Both the position numbers and the translations under genes were made by a program. Below the pieces are notes generated by a model. It worked only from the letters and a program-made list of their open reading frames with translations, had not been told where the DNA came from and ran no database searches. 64,000 nucleotides of DNA from Neoalteromonas flava (lineage in GTDB: Bacteria > Pseudomonadota > Gammaproteobacteria > Enterobacterales > Alteromonadaceae). Position 1 is the stretch's first letter; each line of letters opens with the position of its first letter. Below, in pieces: positions 54,378-62,937 of this stretch. The stretch is taken from positions 62,001 to 126,000 of the forward strand of contig NZ_PEAX01000005.1 of the NCBI RefSeq assembly GCF_002807685.1, given 5' to 3'.

Positions 54378-56838
54378 AACATTGCTAGCACGAATTATGA
54401 AGGGACTCATTCCAATCAGTTTGCTCGGCGCAATGTTACTGCCGGTCAATTTACAGGCTTCTATCGTCACAGAAACGTACGATGAGCAGATGTATAAGTT
54501 ATCTGAATCGGAATTGTTTGAATTGCTCAAGCAGCAGAATTTGGCTCTCAGTGGGCTTAATTTTGACAGTTTCATTGTCCCTTCAGAAGTTAGAGCGCAA
54601 ATCGGGGATCGCAACGCACTGCAAATCGTTGGTCGTTTATTAGCTGGCGATGATTCCCGTGGCCCCAGAGCTTTAGCCAACTATTTACTACGTTTCCCCA
54701 ACGATTTGCTTGCACTGTATTTGGCAGCCAGCGAATTGGTTGAACAAAAAAAATACCGTGAGGCTGAATTAACCCTGCAGAAAATATTGCAAGCGCAACC
54801 GGATTTTCATGCGGCAACGAATTTGCTTGGACTATTAAGATTATCGCAAGAACAATACGAAGTGGCCGGGCAGATTTTTACCCGCGTACTATTGCGTGAC
54901 GAAAACCCAAACGGAATGGCTGCTCGCTATTTGGCATGGTTGGGGATGCGTAATGGCAATCTAGAACAAGCGGAAACGGCATTGCTAGTGACATTGGCAA
55001 AGATGCCGAAACCAATCACAGAGGCTTCACCAATAGTACTAGAACTAGCGGAGCTCTATCGCCGCCTAGAAAAGCACTCAGCAATTGTAGAACTGTTTGC
55101 CGATATCACGCTTGGAGAGGGCTCAGGCGATGTTGCGCTTGAAGCTGTTGCCAGGCGCTTTGAAGCTGCAACCATGGCAGGACTTATTGAGACAGCCGTA
55201 GAGATATTGCCTCAGCTCAACGGTACAGCCGCGTATCAAGCATTCCCAATTTTATTAAGCCGTGCTCGTTTGAAAGCGCAGCTGGGAGATTTTACCGCAG
55301 CACTTGAGCTTATTGCTAAGGCACAAGGGGAGAATGCTGATTTTGAGAGAAACCGTTTGTTAGAGAAAGCTAAGATCCTGACCGTCGCGAAACGTTATGC
55401 TGAGGTTGAAGCTACGTTAACTGAGTATCTAGGGGACACCAGTGAGGCATCATTGGAGCAATGGGAAAACTATGCGGATTTGATGATTCGAATTGGACGA
55501 GGAAATTCTGCATTGGCACAGTTACGCAGTGCAGTTGGGACAATTTCAAAATCTGTAGGAATTCAACTACTACTGATTGATTCACTCATTCGAGCTGGTG
55601 ATATCCAAGGTGCAAAGCGGCAGATTGATCGTACTTTGAGTACGAATCCCCAACCTGCTCAAGCACATTATCTAAAGGGTATCTTGTTATTTGATGAAGG
55701 CAACAACGACCTTGCAGCGGATGCGTTTAGAGCAGCAGTGGCTGCCGATCCGAATGACATTAGTGCATGGATGGCCTTGTTCGGCGCTTTGCATGATCAC
55801 CGAGTGCATAATCATGCGGCAGGCATGGCAGCAACTGATCACGCTGATTTAATGCCGTTGTTTGATCAGGCGATAGCGGCCAATCCCGATTCAACACTGT
55901 TGTACTATGAGAAAGGGTTAACGGCTTATTCAGGTAGTGAATTAGACATTGCACGAGAGGCGTTTGATAAAGCAACCGCAAAAGCGCCATTATACGTTCC
56001 AGCCATTGCTATGGGAGCTATTGTTAGGGCTGATCTGGATAAGGCGCCGCAAGAGAGTCTCGCGCTTGCCCGGCGCGGAGAGCAGCTTGCACCGCAGAAT
56101 CCTGCCGTGCTTGACGCGGTGGGATGGGCGCTGATCCAAAACAACCAGTTAGATGAGGGCCTAACGTACCTAAACCGCGCCTTGCAGCTGATGCCTGGTG
56201 ATGAAGCGGTACTGGCGCATTTGGCAGAGGCCTATTTGCAGATGGGTGATGTACAACAGGGCCTGACCTACGTCCGAGATGCCCTTAAAGGAACTTTGCC
56301 CGATCATACTGACGCCGCACTGCGAGAGCATTTGGTAAAACATGACCCACAAAGCCGTCTGTCACTACAGGTCAACTTTATCAACGGCTTTGGTGTAGGT
56401 GAAAGTGCCGGCAATATTCTGATTACCCAAGAAGAAGGCGGCGTGAGAGTCGTTGCTGATGTGGCTGGACTGCCAGCTGGGTTGAATGGTATGCATTTTC
56501 ATGAAAAACCGAGCTGTGAGGCCGGTTTACAGCAAGGCGAGCGTGTAGCAGGCCTTGCGGCTGGTGGGCATTATGGGCATGGCCACATGATGATGGATAT
56601 GGGTGATATGGACATGAGTTCCATGACTCCAGAAGCGCACGCGATGCATATGCAGATGATGAAGCCAAAGGGGGATCTTCCGCCACTGCCGATCGCTGCA
56701 GATGGCACTGCAACTGATTCTGTTTTCGGTGCCAACTTGACCATAGAAGAATTGCGCGGGCGCAGTTTAATGATCCACCAGGGGCCTGATGTCGACGGGG
56801 TATCTGGGCCTAAAATTGCTTGCGCGGTAATTCCATAA
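54370..56838 (+). CDS. Exported TPR protein fused to a Cu/Zn superoxide dismutase-like domain
   Basis: 822 aa from ATG 54370 (GAGAATCGA upstream); the longer frame from 54187 lies inside the previous gene. Signal peptide (IPISLLGAMLLPVNLQA). Residues 60-650 are TPR repeats of the PEP-CTERM/exosortase-system TPR type. Residues 668-822 match Cu/Zn SOD: MHFHEKPSC (His709, His711), GGHYGHGH (His734), GDLPPL (Asp769), GRSLMIH (His803) and IACAVI (second disulphide Cys). All four copper-type histidines are there. The usual HxGDLP histidine is replaced, so the zinc site is altered, and the Arg of RIACG is Lys. Between His734 and Asp769 a segment has eleven Met and extra His residues, like copper-trafficking proteins. 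SOD activity is not assured. Confidence 0.85.
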   Translation: MNRTLLARIMKGLIPISLLGAMLLPVNLQASIVTETYDEQMYKLSESELFELLKQQNLALSGLNFDSFIVPSEVRAQIGDRNALQIVGRLLAGDDSRGPRALANYLLRFPNDLLALYLAASELVEQKKYREAELTLQKILQAQPDFHAATNLLGLLRLSQEQYEVAGQIFTRVLLRDENPNGMAARYLAWLGMRNGNLEQAETALLVTLAKMPKPITEASPIVLELAELYRRLEKHSAIVELFADITLGEGSGDVALEAVARRFEAATMAGLIETAVEILPQLNGTAAYQAFPILLSRARLKAQLGDFTAALELIAKAQGENADFERNRLLEKAKILTVAKRYAEVEATLTEYLGDTSEASLEQWENYADLMIRIGRGNSALAQLRSAVGTISKSVGIQLLLIDSLIRAGDIQGAKRQIDRTLSTNPQPAQAHYLKGILLFDEGNNDLAADAFRAAVAADPNDISAWMALFGALHDHRVHNHAAGMAATDHADLMPLFDQAIAANPDSTLLYYEKGLTAYSGSELDIAREAFDKATAKAPLYVPAIAMGAIVRADLDKAPQESLALARRGEQLAPQNPAVLDAVGWALIQNNQLDEGLTYLNRALQLMPGDEAVLAHLAEAYLQMGDVQQGLTYVRDALKGTLPDHTDAALREHLVKHDPQSRLSLQVNFINGFGVGESAGNILITQEEGGVRVVADVAGLPAGLNGMHFHEKPSCEAGLQQGERVAGLAAGGHYGHGHMMMDMGDMDMSSMTPEAHAMHMQMMKPKGDLPPLPIAADGTATDSVFGANLTIEELRGRSLMIHQGPDVDGVSGPKIACAVIP

Positions 56839-56982
56839 TCTCACTGCTTTCTATCGCTTCGACTAATTAGATGGGTTAGTCGAAGCGTATTTCAATTAAT
56901 ACTTCAGTGTCGAACTAGACTGCTACAGCCAGACTAATTACGGCTATTCTTTATTCATCAAATTCGGTTCGGAGGCGATGGG

Positions 56983-57558
56983 ATGAAGAGATTGCTCGTA
57001 GGCTTTGCAATGTTGCTGTGGCTCCTGCCATTGAATACTTACGCCAAGTCGTCCACCGTCCAAAAACACTTGTCGAACTGGTTAGATACGGTCGTCGGCG
57101 AGGAGTTAGAGTTTTCATTTGAGAAGCGCAAAATCCAGTTTCGCGGCTGTAAACAAAAAGCCTACGATCTGGTTATTACGCGCCAGTTTGGCGATGATTT
57201 CTCGGTCGATATGTCGCTTGGTTATGCTAAAGGCCGAAATAGCTTTGGGGTTTATTCTCATACCGTATTAGTCAAAGAGTTTGAGCTAATGCCGCGTTGG
57301 CAGCTCGGTGAATTTACGATTGGTTTAGGGCTTAAAAAACAATCGTCGCATTCGTTGCGTTCTTCACATGCGGCAAGTATCCAACTGCCGCTACGTCAAG
57401 CGTGGGCATTTGAGCTAGATTTGCCTACATTCAACAAAGCACACGCCTTTCGCATGAAATTGGAGCACGAAAAATGGCAGCATGTGGATTCTATCGCAAC
57501 AATCAACAATGCTGCTTCAAACAATGCGATAGCGCTTGAATACGCAATCGCATTTTAA
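56983..57558 (+). CDS. Exported beta-rich hypothetical protein
   Basis: 191 aa with a signal peptide (LLVGFAMLLWLLPLNTYA). The mature part alternates hydrophobic and polar residues and ends in an aromatic (ALEYAIAF), as in small outer-membrane beta-barrels, but the hydrophobic alternation is only moderate. A well-placed GGAGGCG precedes the ATG. No family recognised. It follows the TPR-SOD gene by about 145 bases without an obvious terminator. Convergent with the RDD gene (4-base overlap). Confidence 0.65.
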   Translation: MKRLLVGFAMLLWLLPLNTYAKSSTVQKHLSNWLDTVVGEELEFSFEKRKIQFRGCKQKAYDLVITRQFGDDFSVDMSLGYAKGRNSFGVYSHTVLVKEFELMPRWQLGEFTIGLGLKKQSSHSLRSSHAASIQLPLRQAWAFELDLPTFNKAHAFRMKLEHEKWQHVDSIATINNAASNNAIALEYAIAF

Positions 57559-58616
57559 ACGCGCCGCAGTACCAGCGTTTCTGATATTTTATCTTGAATA
57601 GCTTGTCGATTGGGGTCCCAATAGACTTGTAAAAAACCCATCAAACCTGTGGCCAAGCCAGCACCATAGCCACCATAACGACCAAAGCTTTCCCATAAGG
57701 TTGGGATACGACCATCTATCCTGATCACATAAATACCCATTAAACGTTTGCCAGGCGTAGCTCCTTGCCAGATCGTCGGAAACGCGCTGAAATATAGGGC
57801 TGCCCAGCCGACACCAATGCCTAAATCTTTGGCAACGGCTTCGATTGTCTCAATCACACTGAAAAGTGGGCCTTCAGATTCGTGTTCTGTCACCGGCTCT
57901 GGTTCTACTTTCACAGGAGTGCTAGGTGAATCTTCATCACTGACCTCAGCCCCAGCCTGATCCGATAAATCATTTTTCGCTGTTGCAAACTTTTGCTCGG
58001 CCAAGCGCGCAAGTTGAGCTCTCTCATCTGAAGTTAGAGTTTCGTCGTTAGCTAAAAATTCCGCGGTTAAAGCCGTCATTTCTTCAGCGCTAAGTTCAGA
58101 ATCGGCATAGACTTTGGCATAGTCATCAACCAGTTCTTGTTTACAGGGCAGATCGCTACAACTATTCCAAGCTAGCATGAGAGCCCCGGTGGCGATCGCT
58201 TGCGTGCCGGTCAGCGGTCCCTCGTTAACCTCTGATGTTTGTTCATTAATCGCTTCAACGATGCCGTAAATAACAGCAAACATTAAAATTGCGATTACCA
58301 CACTTAGCACTATTCTAGTGCGTCGGAAGCGTCGCTGACGAGCGAGGCGAATGTTCGTGCGTAGAAATGTGACTGCAGTAAATCCCGCCAAGAAGAGCGC
58401 GTTCAACGAACTCAAAATAACCACACAGAATAAATCGATAAGCAGAGCAAGCAAACGGCGTGTCGGTGACGCTATGGGTAGGCCTAATAGATGATCGGCG
58501 ATACCGAAGGCGTATGGGGTTACTGTGTTTTTATCATCGCGCTCGGGTTTACTGGCTTGGCTTTGTGTTACATCTGAATCTGGTTGAGTAACTTCGCAAA
58601 GATCAGGTTGTTGCAT
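57555..58616 (-). CDS. RDD-family membrane protein
   Basis: About 353 aa. RDD domain: ASPTRRLLALLIDLFCVVIL in the first helix (R...D), a second helix pair, and the C-terminal TPGKRLMGIYVIRIDGRIPT with WESFGRYGGYGAGLATGLM. A long acidic, coiled insertion (about 145-240) carries two cysteines, possibly periplasmic. Start ATG 58616 or GTG 58628. RDD proteins are of varied or unknown role; some act in Na+ or compatible-solute transport. Convergent with the exported protein. Confidence 0.8.
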   Translation of the reverse strand: MQQPDLCEVTQPDSDVTQSQASKPERDDKNTVTPYAFGIADHLLGLPIASPTRRLLALLIDLFCVVILSSLNALFLAGFTAVTFLRTNIRLARQRRFRRTRIVLSVVIAILMFAVIYGIVEAINEQTSEVNEGPLTGTQAIATGALMLAWNSCSDLPCKQELVDDYAKVYADSELSAEEMTALTAEFLANDETLTSDERAQLARLAEQKFATAKNDLSDQAGAEVSDEDSPSTPVKVEPEPVTEHESEGPLFSVIETIEAVAKDLGIGVGWAALYFSAFPTIWQGATPGKRLMGIYVIRIDGRIPTLWESFGRYGGYGAGLATGLMGFLQVYWDPNRQAIQDKISETLVLRRV

Positions 58617-58687
58617 ACAAATGGCCACATAGAAAAAATTAAGTAAGCAAAGGATAGCGAGTTTTTGACAGTGGTAAAATATTCGCT

Positions 58688-58713
58688 AAAAAAAAGGGCG
58701 CCGAAGCGCCCTT
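58688..58713 (-). terminator. Terminator of the M3 peptidase gene
   Basis: Perfect stem AAGGGCGC/GCGCCCTT (8 bp, CGAA loop) followed on the minus strand by about eight T. It lies 18 bases past the peptidase stop codon. Confidence 0.92.
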
Positions 58714-58730
58714 ACGAAACTTAATTTAGT

Positions 58731-60917
58731 TTATTCAGTTTCATTGACCGGGAAGCCACGATCGCGCATGAGTGCCTCAACTTTGGCATCACGACCGCGG
58801 AACTTGCGGTAAGCTTCGGCCGGATCCATCGCGTTGCGGATGGAGAACAAATACTTCACTAAGCGATCACCCACTTCTTTGTCATAAAAACCACCTGGTG
58901 CTTCAGCAAATGCTTCTGCGGCATCTGAGGTCAAAACTTCTGCCCACATATAGCCGTAATACGCTGCAGCATAACCTTCACCAGAGAAAACGTGACCAAA
59001 ATGCGGCGAACGATGGCGCATCACAATTTCTTCCGGCATACCTAATGCGGTTAATTGATCGCGCTCGAAAGCATCCGGTTCGATGGTTGCAGGATCGGTG
59101 GTGTGATAAAGCAAGTCAATGATCGCGGAAGCCATGTATTCAGTGGTTTTAAAGCCTTCATTGAAGGTTGCGGCGGCTTTAATCTTATCAACCAATGAAG
59201 CCGGGATAGGCTCGCCAGTTTCGTGATGGACAAGATATTGATTAATCACTTCGTCAGTGAGTAACCAACGTTCCAATAACTGTGATTGGAACTCGGTATA
59301 ATCGCGTACACCAGAGTGTGATGTAGGGTATTTCACCGTTGCTGATAAGAAGTGCAAGGCATGACCAAACTCGTGGAAGTAAGTTTCAGCGTCATCCCAT
59401 GAAATCAGCGTCGCTTGGCCTTCTGGCGCTTTCACAAAGTTACTGTTGTTTGACGTAAGCGCACTTTCCTTGCCGTCAAAAGTCGTTGGGCTGCGATACA
59501 TTGTCGCCCATGCACCAGAGCGCTTGCCTTGACGCGCGAACGGGTCGAGATACCAAAGACCAATATGTTCTTTACTGGTTTTATCTGTCACTTCCCATAC
59601 TTTGACATCCGGATGAAATACCGGTACTGAGCCTTCAGGCACTGGCGTAAATTCAAAGTTAAATAAGCGTCCAGCAACATAGAACATCGCATCGCGTAGC
59701 TTGTCGAGTTGTAGATACTGTTTAACTTCATCAGAATCTAAGTCGTACTTAGCTTTACGCACTTTTTCGGCGTAAAAACGATAATCCCAAGGCTTAATCG
59801 TGATATCGGCACCTTCTGCGTCAGCAATGGCTTGCATATCGGCGACTTCTTCTTCAACCCTAGCGATAGCCGCAGGCCAAACTTTCATCATTAATTCCAT
59901 GGCATTTTCAGGATTCTTTGCCATACGGTCTTCAAGCCGCCATTGGGCATAATTCTCATAGCCCTGAAGTTGCACACGCTCATGACGTAATGTCAGGATC
60001 TGTTTGATCAACTCGTTGTTATCAAATTCGTCGGCATTGTCGCCGCGATTGTAGTAGGTCTTCCAGACTTTCTCGCGCAGCGCTCGATCAGTACTGTAAG
60101 TTAAGAATGGATCCATCGATGAGCGTGTATTGGTAATAGCGTACTTACCTTCTTCTCCACGCTGTTCAGCGGCTGCGGCTGCTGCGGCAACAAATGATTG
60201 CGGAAGACCATCAAGTTGCTCTGCAGTGATATACAACACATAGTTTTCTTCGTCAGCTAACACATTGTTCGAGAACTTGGTGTGCAGCTTGGATAACTCT
60301 TGATTGATATCGGCGTAGCGTTTCTTAGCTTCAGCATCAAGGGTTGCACCATTACTGGCGAAGCCATTGTAGGTTAACCAGGTGATACGCTGCTCTTCGT
60401 CGGTTAAAGACTTTAACTCTTCACTTTCATAAACTGCTTTGACGCGGGCGAAAAGCGCTTCGTTTTGGGTTATCTTTGAAAAGAACGCAGATAACTTTGG
60501 CGCCATCTCGGCCTGAATTTCACGGAATTCAGGGCTCGACATATTTGAGCTCCAGATCCCCCAGTAAGTAAACACACGGTTTAATTCACCACCTGCTCGC
60601 TCCATGGCGACGATAGTATTTTCGAAGGTTGGTGCTTCAGGATTGTTTGCAATAGCTTCGATTTCAGCCATGTTAAGCTCCATCGCTTTTTCAAGCGCGG
60701 GCTTTAAATCACTGAGTTGCATTTTGTCAAACTGCGGCACGCCGCCGTAGGGGCCAGAATACTCAGCCAACAACGGGTTTTGATTGGTTGCTTCAGCTGC
60801 GGTTGATGCAGCAGCTTCTGATTGAGCTGTGTTTGTTTGAGTTTGTTTCGATTCAGAGCAGCCACCTAATGCCAAAAGGCAGGCCATGGCCGTTGCGGTT
60901 AAGAGGGGTTTGTTCAT
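58731..60917 (-). CDS. dcp: M3-family oligopeptidase lipoprotein (Dcp-like)
   Basis: 728 aa. Lipoprotein signal MNKPLLTATAMACLLALGGC. Zinc site YFHEFGHALHFL (HExxH variant HEFGH) with a downstream glutamate region, and thimet-oligopeptidase helical body (NAMELMMKVWPAAIARVEEE, IGLWYLDPFARQGKRSGAW). Dcp removes C-terminal dipeptides; oligopeptidase A is the near relative. The lipoprotein signal places this one outside the cytoplasm, as in several marine gammaproteobacteria, unlike E. coli Dcp. Followed by a strong terminator. Confidence 0.9.
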   Translation of the reverse strand: MNKPLLTATAMACLLALGGCSESKQTQTNTAQSEAAASTAAEATNQNPLLAEYSGPYGGVPQFDKMQLSDLKPALEKAMELNMAEIEAIANNPEAPTFENTIVAMERAGGELNRVFTYWGIWSSNMSSPEFREIQAEMAPKLSAFFSKITQNEALFARVKAVYESEELKSLTDEEQRITWLTYNGFASNGATLDAEAKKRYADINQELSKLHTKFSNNVLADEENYVLYITAEQLDGLPQSFVAAAAAAAEQRGEEGKYAITNTRSSMDPFLTYSTDRALREKVWKTYYNRGDNADEFDNNELIKQILTLRHERVQLQGYENYAQWRLEDRMAKNPENAMELMMKVWPAAIARVEEEVADMQAIADAEGADITIKPWDYRFYAEKVRKAKYDLDSDEVKQYLQLDKLRDAMFYVAGRLFNFEFTPVPEGSVPVFHPDVKVWEVTDKTSKEHIGLWYLDPFARQGKRSGAWATMYRSPTTFDGKESALTSNNSNFVKAPEGQATLISWDDAETYFHEFGHALHFLSATVKYPTSHSGVRDYTEFQSQLLERWLLTDEVINQYLVHHETGEPIPASLVDKIKAAATFNEGFKTTEYMASAIIDLLYHTTDPATIEPDAFERDQLTALGMPEEIVMRHRSPHFGHVFSGEGYAAAYYGYMWAEVLTSDAAEAFAEAPGGFYDKEVGDRLVKYLFSIRNAMDPAEAYRKFRGRDAKVEALMRDRGFPVNETE

Positions 60918-61060
60918 GTTATTTCCAAACAGTTGTCGTTAGTTTGAGACTATTGTATTTATTCTATTATTAGGGGCATTGAACCCATTTAACGCTATAT
61001 ATCGCGAGCTCTAGTGTAATCCATTCCACCGCCAAGCACCACGGTCTGTGAGGCAAGTGG

Positions 61061-61915
61061 CTATTCAAATACGATGGTTTTATTACCGTGCACAATCACG
61101 CGGTCTTCCAAATGATATCGAACCCCATTAGCCAGCGCTGTTTTCTCACAATCTTTGCCCTTTCGGACCATATCTTGGGCACTGTCTGAGTGACTGATGC
61201 GCATTACGTCTTGCTCTATGATTGGGCCCTCATCTAAGTCCGCTGTCACGTAGTGACAAGTTGCACCGATGAGTTTTACTCCGCGATCATAGGCTTGCTG
61301 ATAGGGCTTCGCACCAGCAAAAGAGGGCAGAAAGCTATGGTGAATATTGATTGCCCGACCAGCCCAACGTTGGCACATTGAGTCGGGAAGAATTTGCATA
61401 AAGCGGGCGAGTACCACTAAGTCAACTTGGTGTTCTGCTAATATTGATTCGATTTGTTCAAAAGCCTCAGCTTTTGGCTGGGCTTTAAAGTCGACATGGT
61501 AGAACGGGATCTTGTACCAAGTCGCAAAGGACTCAATACTTTTGTGATTGGCAATAATACAGGGGATATCGCAATGCAACTCGCCGGTATGATGGCGGTG
61601 TAATAAGTCAACTAAGCAATGCGATTCGTGACTCGCAAGGATCGCTACCTGTTGCTTTTGGGCAGAATCAGTTAGATGCCAACGCATGTTGAATTGATCG
61701 GCGAGCTTCGAGAAGGCGTCAGTAAAACTCGAATGGTCAACTTCGACGCTATCCGCTCTTATTTCGTGTCGCATAAAGAAGCGACCGGTACTGAGATCGG
61801 TATGATGGCTAGCTTCAATGATACTGGCTTTGTGTTCAGCCAAAAAGCTGGCGACAGCGGCGACAATCCCCACTTGATCGGGGCAATCTATTACGAGTCG
61901 ATAGGTTTGTTGCAT
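61061..61915 (-). CDS. purU: Formyltetrahydrofolate deformylase
   Basis: 284 aa. N-terminal ACT domain (RLVIDCPDQVGIVAAVASFL) and C-terminal formyltransferase-like catalytic domain (IACIIANHKS-type strand, VLARFMQILPDSMCQRW, INIHHSFLPSFAGAKPY). The HHSFLP and DLDEGPIIEQDV residues form the active site. Releases formate from 10-formyl-THF, balancing one-carbon units and feeding formate to purine synthesis. About 280 aa is the usual length. Monocistronic. Confidence 0.95.
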   Translation of the reverse strand: MQQTYRLVIDCPDQVGIVAAVASFLAEHKASIIEASHHTDLSTGRFFMRHEIRADSVEVDHSSFTDAFSKLADQFNMRWHLTDSAQKQQVAILASHESHCLVDLLHRHHTGELHCDIPCIIANHKSIESFATWYKIPFYHVDFKAQPKAEAFEQIESILAEHQVDLVVLARFMQILPDSMCQRWAGRAINIHHSFLPSFAGAKPYQQAYDRGVKLIGATCHYVTADLDEGPIIEQDVMRISHSDSAQDMVRKGKDCEKTALANGVRYHLEDRVIVHGNKTIVFE

Positions 61916-62150
61916 GTGGATAAGTTAAATCGATGGACTTAGCTCCAGCATATCATCTTATCCTGAGCAAACTAGTAACAGTTGTTCTTAGTTATGCGAT
62001 TTAGCCGCAACGATTTAACTCACTAATAGATATTTACTTAGTAAAATCATTCGATTAGTTATGTCTTAGGGCCTGGAGAGGGATTGTTGTGGTCAAAACA
62101 CGACCGCCAAGCGTAAATTAAGTACTATATGCACAGTAGGGTAACTTCGA
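61916..62150. other. Intergenic region between purU and the small gene
   Basis: About 235 bases without a gene. It should hold the divergent promoters of purU and the small plus-strand gene; I see no strong hairpin or repeat. Confidence 0.4.
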
Positions 62151-62336
62151 ATGGCAAAGTACCTCGATTTAGCATTACGCGTACTCAATGATGCACAACA
62201 GACAGCAGCGGCACGGGAGGTCGCTCGGCAAATTTTAGAGAATGCAGGCTTTACTAAGGACGAAATAAAACGCTGCGAAAAGCTGAGTAAAGCGGCAGCT
62301 AATAATCTTGACCTGCCGTTTTTTTTCCTAGCCTAA
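62151..62336 (+). CDS. Small helical protein, hypothetical
   Basis: 61 aa. Two amphipathic helices (LDLALRVLNDAQQTAAAREVAR and FTKDEIKRCEKLSKAAA), ending in a hydrophobic LDLPFFFLA tail. A compact three-helix bundle is possible. The ribosome-binding site is poor (GGGTAAC), and the end overlaps the thpR stop on the other strand by 9 bases, so reality is less certain than for other genes. No family recognised. Confidence 0.45.
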   Translation: MAKYLDLALRVLNDAQQTAAAREVARQILENAGFTKDEIKRCEKLSKAAANNLDLPFFFLA

Positions 62337-62852
62337 CGGCCAAGAATGCCGAATCGGGTAACTTACCCCATGTGGACCAGAAACAGACTCGAACAAATGA
62401 ATATGGGTTACCTCTTGCGCAAAGCTAAAATTGTCCTTGGGTTGGGGGGCCACATGACGAAATTTCCGTGCCAAAGTAACGTGCGGTCTATATGCTGAAT
62501 GAGTATGTAAATCAGGCACTACCAGCTCTTTGATTGTCGCTTCGATGTTAGACTGGAGTTCCAGCAACACCTGTTCGGGATGTTTATCAGTTAAGTAGGC
62601 GATGGGTGGTTTGTGCCAGCACCCTGTTTGATTCAGCCTTACTTGAAAGGGGCGCATAATCAGCTTGTCAACGCAGGTGATCAGTTGCTCTTGCTGGGCT
62701 TGGTTTACCTGGCCGATAAATAACAAAGTGAGGTGATAATTGCTTGCGGGCACCGGCTTGCTGCTTGTTATTTCCGGCCAATTTGCGCTAGCCCACTGCT
62801 CAATTGCACGCTTATTAAGGGCGCTTAAATCAATACCAATAAAACAACGCAT
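62328..62852 (-). CDS. thpR: RNA 2',3'-cyclic phosphodiesterase
   Basis: About 174 aa, starting at MRCFIGIDLS (62852). The two HxTx motifs of the 2H phosphoesterase fold are present: YHLTLLFIG and HVTLAR (separated by about 80 residues). ThpR (LigT) hydrolyses 2',3'-cyclic ends and can join 2',5' bonds in vitro. Divergent from hrpB, as is often seen in gammaproteobacteria. Confidence 0.9.
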   Translation of the reverse strand: MRCFIGIDLSALNKRAIEQWASANWPEITSSKPVPASNYHLTLLFIGQVNQAQQEQLITCVDKLIMRPFQVRLNQTGCWHKPPIAYLTDKHPEQVLLELQSNIEATIKELVVPDLHTHSAYRPHVTLARKFRHVAPQPKDNFSFAQEVTHIHLFESVSGPHGVSYPIRHSWPLG

Positions 62853-62937
62853 GCACATTCGCCTTGGGATCAGCAGACATTGTCGTTTATCCTAATGGAA
62901 CTTGCAGTCATCCCGCAACGAAAAGGCATCAACACAG

